A stretch of 23,399 nt of DNA from a virus. The notes under the pieces were generated by a model. It had not been told where the DNA came from and did not search any database. It was given only the letters and a program-made list of their open reading frames with translations. The stretch's first letter is position 1; the number at the start of each line of letters is the position of its first letter. A program made the position numbers and the translations under genes. Positions 1 through 6,686 of the stretch are shown here, piece by piece. The DNA lies in IMG/VR virus record IMGVR_UViG_3300042434_000050, positions 1 through 23,399 of that record. One strand, 5' to 3'.

Positions 1-181
1 CAGGACTCATATGCCCCAGCGCCATAGCAGGAGACGCAATACCCAGCACAGCGCCCACCAGAGCCAGCCACAGCGGCACCTGATCATCACTGATCACCCC
101 ATACCCAGCGAGCACAGCGAGAACAGCAACCGTCACCCCATACAGCCACTTACGGTTCCGAGCCCGGTTAAACCAGCGCAC
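1..181 (-). CDS. Holin-like two-membrane-segment protein (3' end cut by window edge)
   Basis: Sixty codons are visible and the gene runs off the left edge. The start is GTG at 181, which overlaps the TAG of the upstream gene (TAGTG). The product begins VRWFNRARNRKWLYGVTVAV. A basic N-terminus is followed by two hydrophobic segments, roughly residues 13-31 and 37-57, separated by a short acidic turn (SDDQ). This layout and the R-K-W-L-Y-G entry into the first segment match the small holins of actinobacterial phages as I remember them. A holin would sit in the host inner membrane and permeabilise it at lysis time. It follows another membrane protein gene and ends the late operon in this window; the endolysin is presumably further left or elsewhere. 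Function is inferred from topology and position, not from a search. Confidence 0.7.
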   Translation of the reverse strand, partial: MRWFNRARNRKWLYGVTVAVLAVLAGYGVISDDQVPLWLALVGAVLGIASPAMALGHMSP

Positions 182-396
182 TAGTCCAATCCAATCTTGT
201 CCGCAATCCGCTTAACAGTATGGGCAACATCAGCGAGCGATTCCCCACCATTCCGATACCCCGGCTGAATAGGCTTCGTCGCCTTCGACACCTCATCCCT
301 CACCACGATACGCACATACCACATGAGCGCACCAATAATGATCACGAAGATGCCGAGGACACCTCCGATGAGGCTGACCCATTCTGTTGGTTCCAT
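181..396 (-). CDS. Small single-pass membrane protein, holin-like or lysis-associated
   Basis: 71 aa, ATG start, TAG stop. One strong hydrophobic segment lies at about residues 6-28 (GGVLGIFVIIIGALMWYV), followed by a charged cytoplasmic-type tail with a YRNGGESLADVAHTV stretch. Short proteins with one membrane segment and a C-terminal N-G-G-x-S-L-x-D motif occur beside holins in actinobacterial phages, from memory. Its stop overlaps the GTG of the next membrane protein, so the two are probably translated together and may act as a holin/antiholin or two-component holin pair. No strong ribosome-binding site precedes the ATG (upstream mRNA reads GGGTCACGCTC), so it may be weakly expressed. Role inferred from topology and neighbourhood. 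Confidence 0.65.
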   Translation of the reverse strand: MEPTEWVSLIGGVLGIFVIIIGALMWYVRIVVRDEVSKATKPIQPGYRNGGESLADVAHTVKRIADKIGLD

Positions 397-412
397 GAGC
401 GTGACCCGGTTC

Positions 413-427
413 GTAACATGATGTTAC
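413..427. repeat. 15-bp perfect palindrome at the end of the 80-aa gene
   Basis: GTAACATGATGTTAC has 7-bp arms around one central base. It spans the TAA stop of the 80-aa gene and lies 17 bp upstream of the 71-aa membrane protein start. There is no T-run after it in the direction of transcription, so it does not look like an intrinsic terminator. It could be a small operator or mRNA hairpin, or chance. Confidence 0.4.
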
Positions 428-666
428 TCAGCGGGCTCCTCCACGACCGGGGACTTGAACTCCACCCCATCCCAAATATCGCCTATACCAGCATACTTAC
501 CGCGACGGCTCCCGGTGTACGACGTGTCAATATACGTCCCATCCAGACCAATACTGTTGCAGTACGCCGTCACCTTCGCATCATCATCGTCCATGAACGG
601 GATAACGATGACCTGCGTGACCACACCGTTCTCAATCTTCGCTGCGTGAGCGTTCTCGTAAGGCAT
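424..666 (-). CDS. 80-aa tail-fibre-associated protein
   Basis: 80 aa, ATG start, TAA stop. The N-terminus (HAAKIENGVVTQVIVIP) and the later segments YIDTSYTGSRRGKYAGIGD and WDGVEF resemble a short protein that many marine and cyanobacterial phages encode next to fibre genes, in which an A-x-I-E-N-G-x-V opening is followed by an I-x-T-S-Y-N-T-like segment and an N-Y-A-G-I-G motif. This copy is shorter: the usual C-terminal Pro/Trp-rich part is replaced by an acidic tail (SPVVEEPAE). A middle acidic cluster (DDDDAK) is also present. It directly follows the 510-aa glycine-rich protein and is in the same frame as it, separated by TAG plus four codons. Role as a fibre accessory or chaperone is inferred from position only. 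Confidence 0.6.
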   Translation of the reverse strand: MPYENAHAAKIENGVVTQVIVIPFMDDDDAKVTAYCNSIGLDGTYIDTSYTGSRRGKYAGIGDIWDGVEFKSPVVEEPAE

Positions 667-678
667 GATTCTCTCTTC

Positions 679-2211
679 CTAGATCGGGTACCGAATAATG
701 ACAACGCCAGAGCCACCTGCTGCCCCGTTGACGCCAATATTGCCGCCACCACCACCACCGCCAGTATTGGCAGTTCCGGCAGCGGGTGTTGCGCCGCCAG
801 CACCACCACCACCAGAGCCGCCAGAGCCAGCAGTACCGCCTGTGTCGTCAATGCCACCGCCACCGCCGCCAGCACGGGTGACTGACGTGCCGGTGTAGGA
901 GTTGGCTAGCCCAGCACCACCATTTCCTGCTTGGCTCGCAGTCGCAACGCCACCAGCGGCACCAGCGCCACCACCGCCGCCAGCAAGATCAGTAGATCCG
1001 TTAGAGCCGCCGTTGTTGCCTTGGTCAGGAGTAGAACTACCACCAGAACGAGCGGAGCCGACAAAGCCAGCCGCCGCACCTCCTCCCGACCCACCAGTGA
1101 ATCCAGTTCCCGGAGAGACACCGCCACCGCCAGCGCCACCGCCAACAGCGAACGCCACTTTCCCTAGGCGTGATGTGTTGCCGTTATCTGCGTCGGCTGT
1201 TGTCGTTCCGCCTGTGCCGCCAGCGCCGACAGTCACAGTAAAGGAGCCCGCAGAGAGATAGACACTCGTTACTTCCAAATGTCCGCCAGCGCCTCCACCG
1301 CCACCGCGACGATTACCGCCCCCGCCCCCACCGACCGCAAGTACATCCACGAACCCCGGCGCAGCCACCGAGAGGCTAGAACTCGACGTGAACGAGTGAA
1401 CCTTGTACGCCTGACCAGACACACCATTCGACCCATCACCCGTGTACGTCGTCTCCGTACCACCACTCGCCGCTACACCAGCCGCTGAGCCGCTGATGAT
1501 CGTGCGAACGATGACAACACCGCTACCGCCAGCGCCAGAACGACCTCCACCGTTACCAGTATTAGCGGTACCTGATCCTGCAGTAGCAAGAGCACCAGCG
1601 GCATACGTCACGGAAGAACCAGTAATGCTATTTGCTAAACCTGGTCCAGCGGGTCCAGTGGCACCTCCGGTTGCTGACCCGCCAGCGCCGCCACCGTTAG
1701 CATAACTACTTACATCGGTAGAACCAGAGTTTCCTTGGCCTGCTATAAAAGAGTTGGCAAGAATACTGTTACCACCACCGCCAGAACCGCCAACACCTCC
1801 ACGAAGATTGGCTCCAGCAACAGCCCCATATCCGCCACCCATAGCGTAAATACCGTCAAGACGAGAAGAAGCACCGGGAAAAGAGTTGGCTGCGCCTCCA
1901 GCACCAACAGTCACAGCGTAGGAACCAGCCTCTAGGAAATAGCCAGTCTTGAACACCATGCCACCTGCGCCGCCTCCTGTGTCAAGAGTGCCTCCCGCGT
2001 AACCGGAGCCGCCGCCACCAACGACAAGCACATCGACCACACCAGACGAGTTCACCGTCAAAGTGCCAGACGAAGTAAACGTCTGCACCTGATACGTCAC
2101 ACCACCGCTGGTGTACGTCGTGATCGTGCCACCCGAAGTCTGCGCGAAACGACCAGCAGAAGGAGCGGTAGAACCAGCGCCCGTAGTAGTGGAGAGTTTC
2201 TGGATGCTCAC
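679..2211 (-). CDS. Glycine-rich adhesin-like tail protein with two tandem modules
   Basis: 510 aa with extreme glycine content. GTG start at 2211 with AGGAG five bases upstream (2217-2221); no in-frame ATG competes. It holds two copies of one module. Each opens with a beta-type stretch (module 1 about residues 32-70, VQTFTSSGTLTV then VDVLVVGGGG; module 2 about 255-295, VHSFTSSSSLSV then VDVLAVGGGG). Each continues with polyglycine runs, an A-N-S-x-T-G-x-S-V-T motif, and ends with GGSGVVIVRTI (about residue 238) or GGSGVVIIRYPI (C-terminus). Glycine-rich modules of this kind occur in phage tail adhesins; in the phage S16 adhesin, polyglycine helices pack as a sandwich that displays receptor-contacting loops. 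A receptor-binding role is inferred. The neighbouring 283-aa gene carries a third copy of the module. Confidence 0.75.
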   Translation of the reverse strand: MSIQKLSTTTGAGSTAPSAGRFAQTSGGTITTYTSGGVTYQVQTFTSSGTLTVNSSGVVDVLVVGGGGSGYAGGTLDTGGGAGGMVFKTGYFLEAGSYAVTVGAGGAANSFPGASSRLDGIYAMGGGYGAVAGANLRGGVGGSGGGGNSILANSFIAGQGNSGSTDVSSYANGGGAGGSATGGATGPAGPGLANSITGSSVTYAAGALATAGSGTANTGNGGGRSGAGGSGVVIVRTIISGSAAGVAASGGTETTYTGDGSNGVSGQAYKVHSFTSSSSLSVAAPGFVDVLAVGGGGGGNRRGGGGGAGGHLEVTSVYLSAGSFTVTVGAGGTGGTTTADADNGNTSRLGKVAFAVGGGAGGGGVSPGTGFTGGSGGGAAAGFVGSARSGGSSTPDQGNNGGSNGSTDLAGGGGGAGAAGGVATASQAGNGGAGLANSYTGTSVTRAGGGGGGIDDTGGTAGSGGSGGGGAGGATPAAGTANTGGGGGGGNIGVNGAAGGSGVVIIRYPI

Positions 2212-2219
2212 ATTCGCTC

Positions 2220-3071
2220 CTAGTAGTTCACTCGAACGATGACAATGCCACTGCCGCCAGCAGCACCATTACCGCCAGTAGTTGACGAAGCACCACCGCC
2301 ACCGCCACCGCCGCCCGTATTAGCGGTAGCAGCAGTCCCATTGCCACCCGACCATGTTCCTCCAGCGCCGCCGCCACCAGAACCGCCAGAGCCAGCGCTA
2401 CCAGAGTTACCTGCGCCTCCGCCGCCTCCGCCGCCCCGAGTTACTGACGATCCTGTGATTGAGTCGGCTGAACCAGAACCCCCAGCACCCCCGTTGTAGC
2501 CAGAGCCAGCGGTTCCCGCAGCGCCAGCGCCACCACCACCACCACCACCACCTAGATAGTTGCCAGATGCAGTTCCGCCGCTGTTTCCTTGTCCTGACAT
2601 TCCACTACCGCCACTGCGCCCAGAAATGCCACCCCCGCCAGATCCGCCTGCTCCACCTAGGCTTGGCCCACTACCACCGCGACCGCCTCCGACGCCGTAA
2701 TACGGACCTACTCTTGATGCGCTGCCATTTTGCGACGCAGAATCATTCGTTGAAGGATTGGCACCTGCCCCTCCAGCGCCCACGACAACGGTGTGACTTC
2801 CACTTTCAAAATACACAGAAGATGCAGAAAGGATGCCCCCAGCGCCACCACCACCAGCGCCATCCTGATCGCCTGTTGGATTCTTTCCTCCTCCACCGCC
2901 ACCGCCGACAACAAGCACTTGGAACAGTCCCGGTACATCAACAGTCAACGTCCCGCTTGCCGTGAACGTGACGTACTTGTAGCCGCTACCGGAACCAGTC
3001 TCCGTGTTCGTGAAGTTGCCCGGATACAGGCCGTTGACGTTACTGCTCGCCTTGATACGCGAGATTGTCAT
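2220..3071 (-). CDS. Glycine-rich adhesin-like tail protein with one module
   Basis: 283 aa, ATG start overlapping the TAA of the 114-aa gene (TAATG), TAG stop. The N-terminal approx. 50 residues (to FTASGTLTVDVPGLFQVLVV) match the openings of both modules in the next gene. The body is polyglycine with a SADSITGSSVTRGG motif, and the C-terminus is GGSGIVIVRVNY, the same closing signature as its neighbour. It is best read as a paralogue arising by module duplication. The likely role is receptor binding at the tail tip, or as a fibre-tip subunit. Ten bases separate its stop from the next GTG. Codons for polyglycine are mostly GGT/GGC/GGA, giving CCA/CCG-rich tracts on the plus strand. Confidence 0.75.
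   Translation of the reverse strand: MTISRIKASSNVNGLYPGNFTNTETGSGSGYKYVTFTASGTLTVDVPGLFQVLVVGGGGGGGKNPTGDQDGAGGGGAGGILSASSVYFESGSHTVVVGAGGAGANPSTNDSASQNGSASRVGPYYGVGGGRGGSGPSLGGAGGSGGGGISGRSGGSGMSGQGNSGGTASGNYLGGGGGGGGAGAAGTAGSGYNGGAGGSGSADSITGSSVTRGGGGGGGAGNSGSAGSGGSGGGGAGGTWSGGNGTAATANTGGGGGGGGASSTTGGNGAAGGSGIVIVRVNY
2530..2550. repeat. Seven-fold CCA/TGG trinucleotide run inside the 283-aa adhesin
   Basis: Seven consecutive CCA triplets on the plus strand (read as GGT codons on the coding strand) encode most of an eight-glycine run. Slippage here would add or remove whole glycines without breaking the frame. Confidence 0.8.
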
Positions 3072-3415
3072 TAGGAGTTCTCCACTCCGTACACCGAGAA
3101 GTTCACCGTGTTCGCTGACGACGACACATTCAGGTAACGGTTCGTCGGATCCATCGTCAGACCCAGCGTCAGAGCCACCGTGTCATTCCCAGCAATCGTC
3201 GCCTGATACACCACATACCGGCCCGTAGCATACGTAGCGGAAGCCGTGTTGATAGCAATCGTGTACGTCGCTGAAGACGACGACGTATTACAAATCACGA
3301 TGCTAGAAATGATCGTGGACGTGCTAGCCGTACCGCTAGCGGAATACAGATTAGCGGCAGTACCGATGGTGCCGTTACCGGCAGCAGCCGCGAGTTGCTT
3401 ATAAACCTGAGGCAT
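3071..3415 (-). CDS. 114-aa virion structural protein (small beta-rich)
   Basis: 114 aa, ATG start. mRNA upstream has GGGAG nine bases from the start, and the start lies four bases after the previous TAG. The sequence is Ser/Thr/Ala-rich and beta-type, opening with MPQVYKQLAAAAG, then a segment ending in SSIVICNTSSSSATYTIAI, NDTVALTLGLTMDP, and a closing NTVNFSVYGVENS. From memory this matches a family of about 110-120 aa structural proteins found near fibre genes in marine and freshwater phages, with conserved M-x-x-V-Y-K-Q-L at the start and S-V-x-x-x-G-x-E at the end. It may be a tail-tip or fibre-attachment subunit, or a small decoration protein. The exact location in the virion cannot be told from sequence. 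Confidence 0.65.
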   Translation of the reverse strand: MPQVYKQLAAAAGNGTIGTAANLYSASGTASTSTIISSIVICNTSSSSATYTIAINTASATYATGRYVVYQATIAGNDTVALTLGLTMDPTNRYLNVSSSANTVNFSVYGVENS

Positions 3416-3419
3416 CTGC

Positions 3420-3920
3420 CTACGCTCCCATCAGAAGAAAAGGACTAGTAAGTTCTAGCCCCTCAGTTGTACCAGTAAATGAAATATTCCCTGCAAGTGT
3501 AGCCCCATTAAGGGTCTTATTCGTCAACGTCTGTGTGTCCGTAGTGCCCACCACGCTACCCGTCACCCCATGCACACCACTATTGGCATTAACATGCGCG
3601 TTAGCCTCATCGGCGTCCGTAGCGGTAAAAACATGCTCAATCTCAGCGTTACTGGAATGAGAAATCAGCGTCGTCCCGTCAGCACCCCGGCCATTAACCC
3701 CACCAGAGTTATAGACAGTCAGGACATTAGAGGCACGGGAAACACAGAGGATCTTCTCCTCCGCTGCCAGACCCCTATCAATTACTACATAGAACGGCCC
3801 CACCGAGCCCGTAGGCCAGTTAGACAGGTCATCACACGTGATCGTGAGGTCCCCCGTAGTACCGCCAAGATTAGCGGTCAGATAGGCAGGCTTAGCCCCA
3901 CCAGCATACTGACGCCTCAT
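3420..3920 (-). CDS. Tail/fibre protein with GVHGVTG and TDTQTLTNKTL motifs
   Basis: 166 aa. The ATG at 3920 directly follows the TAG of the 626-aa gene and is in the same frame; a full Shine-Dalgarno (AGGAGG, 3929-3934) eight bases upstream supports independent initiation. Residues 1-100 form a beta-type domain with NWPTGSVGPFYVVIDRG and EEKILCVSR, resembling small baseplate or fibre-base domains in actinobacterial phages. Residues about 101-140 carry DEANAHVNANSGVHGVTG and TTDTQTLTNKTLNGAT, repeat motifs common in trimeric phage fibres. The short C-terminal part ends in FLLMGA. It is likely a fibre or fibre-adaptor subunit. Family assignment is by remembered motifs only. Confidence 0.65.
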   Translation of the reverse strand: MRRQYAGGAKPAYLTANLGGTTGDLTITCDDLSNWPTGSVGPFYVVIDRGLAAEEKILCVSRASNVLTVYNSGGVNGRGADGTTLISHSSNAEIEHVFTATDADEANAHVNANSGVHGVTGSVVGTTDTQTLTNKTLNGATLAGNISFTGTTEGLELTSPFLLMGA

Positions 3921-5801
3921 CTACATGACCTCCTCTAGAACCATCAAAAGAGTACCCTGCCAGCCGTTACCCGTGGTACTCAGCCGCTCCGGCTGCCACA
4001 GAAACTCCCGAGCCAGCACCTGATACGCCTGCCCCGATTCCTGATACTGGAACACCGTCCCCTGCTCAATCAAAGCCAGCAGACCGTTCTTATCCGCTAC
4101 AGGGTTCCGGGCCTCAATCATGCCGTTAATGTCCACCTCGTCAGCGAGGATCACCGGCACATCCCACCGGGACGCCTTCCCCTTCACCGGGAAAGCACGC
4201 AACTCCCAGCGGGTAGGGATCGGCCCCTTTGTCGCGTCGGTGGGGCAGCGCAGTAAAACCATTCGCATATTCACGCGAGAAAACTTAATGCCGTTCAAAT
4301 TCAAATTATCCGACCGGACGCTCGTTTCGCTGGTCGTCAACCGGGCATACCGACCATAAGCCCCCGAATCAAACGACAAATCAATATACAGAGGGCTAGC
4401 AGTAGACGGCAGCCACTTAACCTGCATATACAGCGACGACTTCAAATCCTCCACAGAGAACGACATCGTGCCCTGCGTAAACCAGCCACCCTCAACCTTA
4501 TCCGTACCCTCATAAAACACCCCGGCGTCTTCAACCACAAACACCCGCCTACCCAGCCACGTCACACACGCCGTAACCGGAGCCGCCGCCTCAGACCACA
4601 CCGCCACATCATTCGCATACGCGGGAGTCAAAGCAGTCGTCGTAAACGTAGACAAGTCAAGACGCCCAAGACCCGGCACAGGATTAGCGGGAAACACATC
4701 CCCAGCATCATTATTCACCGCCGTGTAAGCGGGATCCATGCTGTCGATCCCATACCACACAAACCTGTCCTGACCCTCGAAACACTTCACCGGCTCAACC
4801 GTAGGAATGATCGCGCCGAGAGTCAGATCACCGTTGTCCGCTGGCTGAGCCATCCGGACACCCTTATCCGTCCCAATAAACACATACCCCAGATAGGCTT
4901 CGATCTCGTAACCGATCTCCCCATCAGGCAACTCCACCGCCACAATACAAGGATTCAGGCCAGTGCCGTCATCCTTAATCGTCACCTTGTGAACAACCCA
5001 CTTGTCCCCGAAACCACCCAGCAGGTAAATAGCCTGAGGACCGCCACACGCCGCCACCCAACGAAACTCGTCATCAGGATGCGTGAAAATCGTGGTCGCC
5101 TGATTGCCCTTCTTCACCCACTTCAGGACATTCGCCTGACCACACAGCAGGTAATCCTTCGTCCACGTAATAAAAGTCGCATCCGTCAACGCATTATTGT
5201 GATACAACGCAGCCGTACCCGTAGGCGAATCCAACTCGTAAATGTAGCCAGCGTTATTCAACCCCAGCATAATATTGCCACGATCAGCGACACTAATAAT
5301 CGGAGCGGACCCCAACGTCACACTCGCCGTCAACGTACCAAAATCCTCATACCAGTACGTGTAATTACTGTTGATCACAACGAGATACCCGCTGTGCAAC
5401 GTCAGCCACGTCTGGCCCGTAGTAGCACGCAACTCAAGAGTCTCAGGCAGCAGGCTCATCTGCCATTCAGTCCACGGATCAATACCAAACGAATCCTCAT
5501 ACCGTGACTGGATCGCATCATCCCGGTCAAGGTTCGACTGGCCCGCACCAGACTTCCAGTTATTCGTCTGCTGACGCCACACATTCTGCGGCAGCAACAG
5601 AAGATCCCGGTTATCCGTCGTGTTCCGCTGTTGCAAAACATCAAGCGACCGCTGCGTATACCTATTCGACGCAACATCAATCGGATACACCCGGCCATTG
5701 ATAGCGACCTGTGACCCGCCAAGATTACCGATAGCGGACGTGCCCTCTACACCGTTCCCGTAGAACGGCTCATCAAACTCCCGCGTAATCTGTGTAGACA
5801 A
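3921..5801 (-). CDS. 626-aa tail protein (minor tail or nozzle-like, beta-rich)
   Basis: 626 aa. The start is TTG at 5801, directly after the upstream TAG and in frame with the upstream gene; GGGGAG lies five bases upstream (5807-5812) and no ATG/GTG occurs nearby downstream. The N-terminal approx. 115 residues (NGRVYPIDVASNRYTQRSLD, VWRQQTNNWKSGAGQ, LDRDD, GIDPWTEWQMSLLPET) match a conserved N-terminal region that I recall from minor tail proteins of actinobacterial phages. The body is a series of beta blades with aromatic and Gly-Asp turns (LTLHSGYLVVIN, YLLGGFGDKWVVHK, YLGYVFIGTDKGVR), suggesting a beta-propeller. In short-tailed phages the tail nozzle is also a propeller, so this may be the nozzle equivalent; in that case the 294-aa upstream product would be its adaptor. 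The last 100 residues may form a separate domain. Confidence 0.65.
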   Translation of the reverse strand: MSTQITREFDEPFYGNGVEGTSAIGNLGGSQVAINGRVYPIDVASNRYTQRSLDVLQQRNTTDNRDLLLLPQNVWRQQTNNWKSGAGQSNLDRDDAIQSRYEDSFGIDPWTEWQMSLLPETLELRATTGQTWLTLHSGYLVVINSNYTYWYEDFGTLTASVTLGSAPIISVADRGNIMLGLNNAGYIYELDSPTGTAALYHNNALTDATFITWTKDYLLCGQANVLKWVKKGNQATTIFTHPDDEFRWVAACGGPQAIYLLGGFGDKWVVHKVTIKDDGTGLNPCIVAVELPDGEIGYEIEAYLGYVFIGTDKGVRMAQPADNGDLTLGAIIPTVEPVKCFEGQDRFVWYGIDSMDPAYTAVNNDAGDVFPANPVPGLGRLDLSTFTTTALTPAYANDVAVWSEAAAPVTACVTWLGRRVFVVEDAGVFYEGTDKVEGGWFTQGTMSFSVEDLKSSLYMQVKWLPSTASPLYIDLSFDSGAYGRYARLTTSETSVRSDNLNLNGIKFSRVNMRMVLLRCPTDATKGPIPTRWELRAFPVKGKASRWDVPVILADEVDINGMIEARNPVADKNGLLALIEQGTVFQYQESGQAYQVLAREFLWQPERLSTTGNGWQGTLLMVLEEVM

Positions 5802-5806
5802 CTACA
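5793..5806 (-). promoter_or_regulatory. Small inverted repeat with the TTG start codon in its loop
   Basis: In the mRNA, TGTAG-TTGT-CTACA can form a 5-bp stem whose 4-nt loop contains the TTG start of the 626-aa gene and whose 5' arm contains the TAG stop of the 294-aa gene. It sits just after the ribosome-binding site. Weak stem; functional role is speculative. Confidence 0.3.
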
Positions 5807-6686
5807 CTCCCCGATAAATCGGGATACGAGTCACCAAACGAATCATCTCCTCCTGAACCCGGTTCTTAAACTCCCGATCCAGTTGAGACGCAATAGACGA
5901 ATTCGCTGTCACCGGCACCTCCTCCGGACGACGCGAATCACCCTGAGTAGACACCTGAGTCCTACGCGCCTCCGTCGTCCGCAGCAGCATCGCCGCAGCA
6001 CCAAGCGCCGGAATGTCCAGCATCGACTCCGTAAGCCCACACGTCGCCACAGGGTCAGTACTCAAACTCGTCGCCAACGTAAACGGAGCCTTATACGTGA
6101 ACTCCACATCCGTACCGCTAGGAATGTTCCGCAGAATACGGATCACATTCTGGTCAGCGGAATACACCCACCGCCACATACGGTCAGGCAGATCCGTCCA
6201 CACATCCGTCGTACCCGGCACACGCCACCGCACCCGCAGAATATTCGTCATACCCTCAGCGGCAGTCGGAACCACATACGTCTGATACGTGGCATCAACC
6301 TCAGCAGTCCACGTACCAATCTTGTAAAGACCATTCTCAGGACTCGACAGGCGGCGCAGCACATCATTCAAGGCATTGAACGCAAACCAGTCCGTCATGC
6401 GGGGCCGCACATAAACCATGTCACCCGCTGTCACTGCCTGCTGCGGGGAACCGTCATAGCCGGGAATCACAAACACCGTGTTGTCGTTCGCGTACACGCC
6501 CTTCACAAACCACACATTCAGGCCAGACGACAGCAGCATCCCCTTCTGAATACCGTCCACCCCAAGTTCCAGTTGCAGGCTCGTCTGCCCAGCACTAGCA
6601 GACACCTGCACAAGGTTCACATTCTCCGTCATGCTCCCGTACACGCGCCTGCGCACGTCGGAAACAAGGTCCCGCATGGTAGCCAC
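5802..6686 (-). CDS. Putative head-tail adaptor/connector protein (294 aa)
   Basis: 294 aa, GTG start at 6686 overlapping the TAG of the collagen-like gene (TAGTG), with GGAGG six bases upstream. It begins MATMRDLVSDVRRRVYGSMT, an N-terminal helix typical of adaptor-like proteins, then has a beta domain (ASAGQTSLQLELG, WFVKGVYANDNTVFVIPGY), an aromatic helix (DWFAFNALNDVLRRLSS), a second beta domain, and a C-terminal part with LDIPALGAAAMLLRTTEARR and a final basic helix. The helix-beta-helix layout and the closing I-P-x-L-G-A-A motif resemble adaptor or tail-completion proteins of other phages. It would link the portal ring to the tail nozzle, matching its place directly upstream of the 626-aa tail protein. 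T7 gp11 fills this role but is shorter (about 200 aa), so the assignment is tentative. Confidence 0.5.
   Translation of the reverse strand: MATMRDLVSDVRRRVYGSMTENVNLVQVSASAGQTSLQLELGVDGIQKGMLLSSGLNVWFVKGVYANDNTVFVIPGYDGSPQQAVTAGDMVYVRPRMTDWFAFNALNDVLRRLSSPENGLYKIGTWTAEVDATYQTYVVPTAAEGMTNILRVRWRVPGTTDVWTDLPDRMWRWVYSADQNVIRILRNIPSGTDVEFTYKAPFTLATSLSTDPVATCGLTESMLDIPALGAAAMLLRTTEARRTQVSTQGDSRRPEEVPVTANSSIASQLDREFKNRVQEEMIRLVTRIPIYRGV
5807..5823 (-). promoter_or_regulatory. Ribosome-binding site and overlapping hairpin before the 626-aa gene
   Basis: GGGGAG (5807-5812) lies five bases before the TTG and decides that unusual start. The 3' arm of a perfect 6-bp hairpin, CCCGAT-TT-ATCGGG (5810-5823), overlaps the first three bases of this site, so the site could be partly masked unless ribosomes are translating the end of the 294-aa gene. 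Confidence 0.45.

Noticed and set aside
698-2965. Proline- and histidine-rich open frames on the plus strand over the glycine-rich genes
   Set aside because: They are the complement of glycine codons (CCN) and the neighbouring frames of the same tracts.
679-3071. CRISPR-like or satellite array suggested by regular CCACCG-type repeats
   Set aside because: The repeats are in-frame glycine codons with no repeat/spacer structure.
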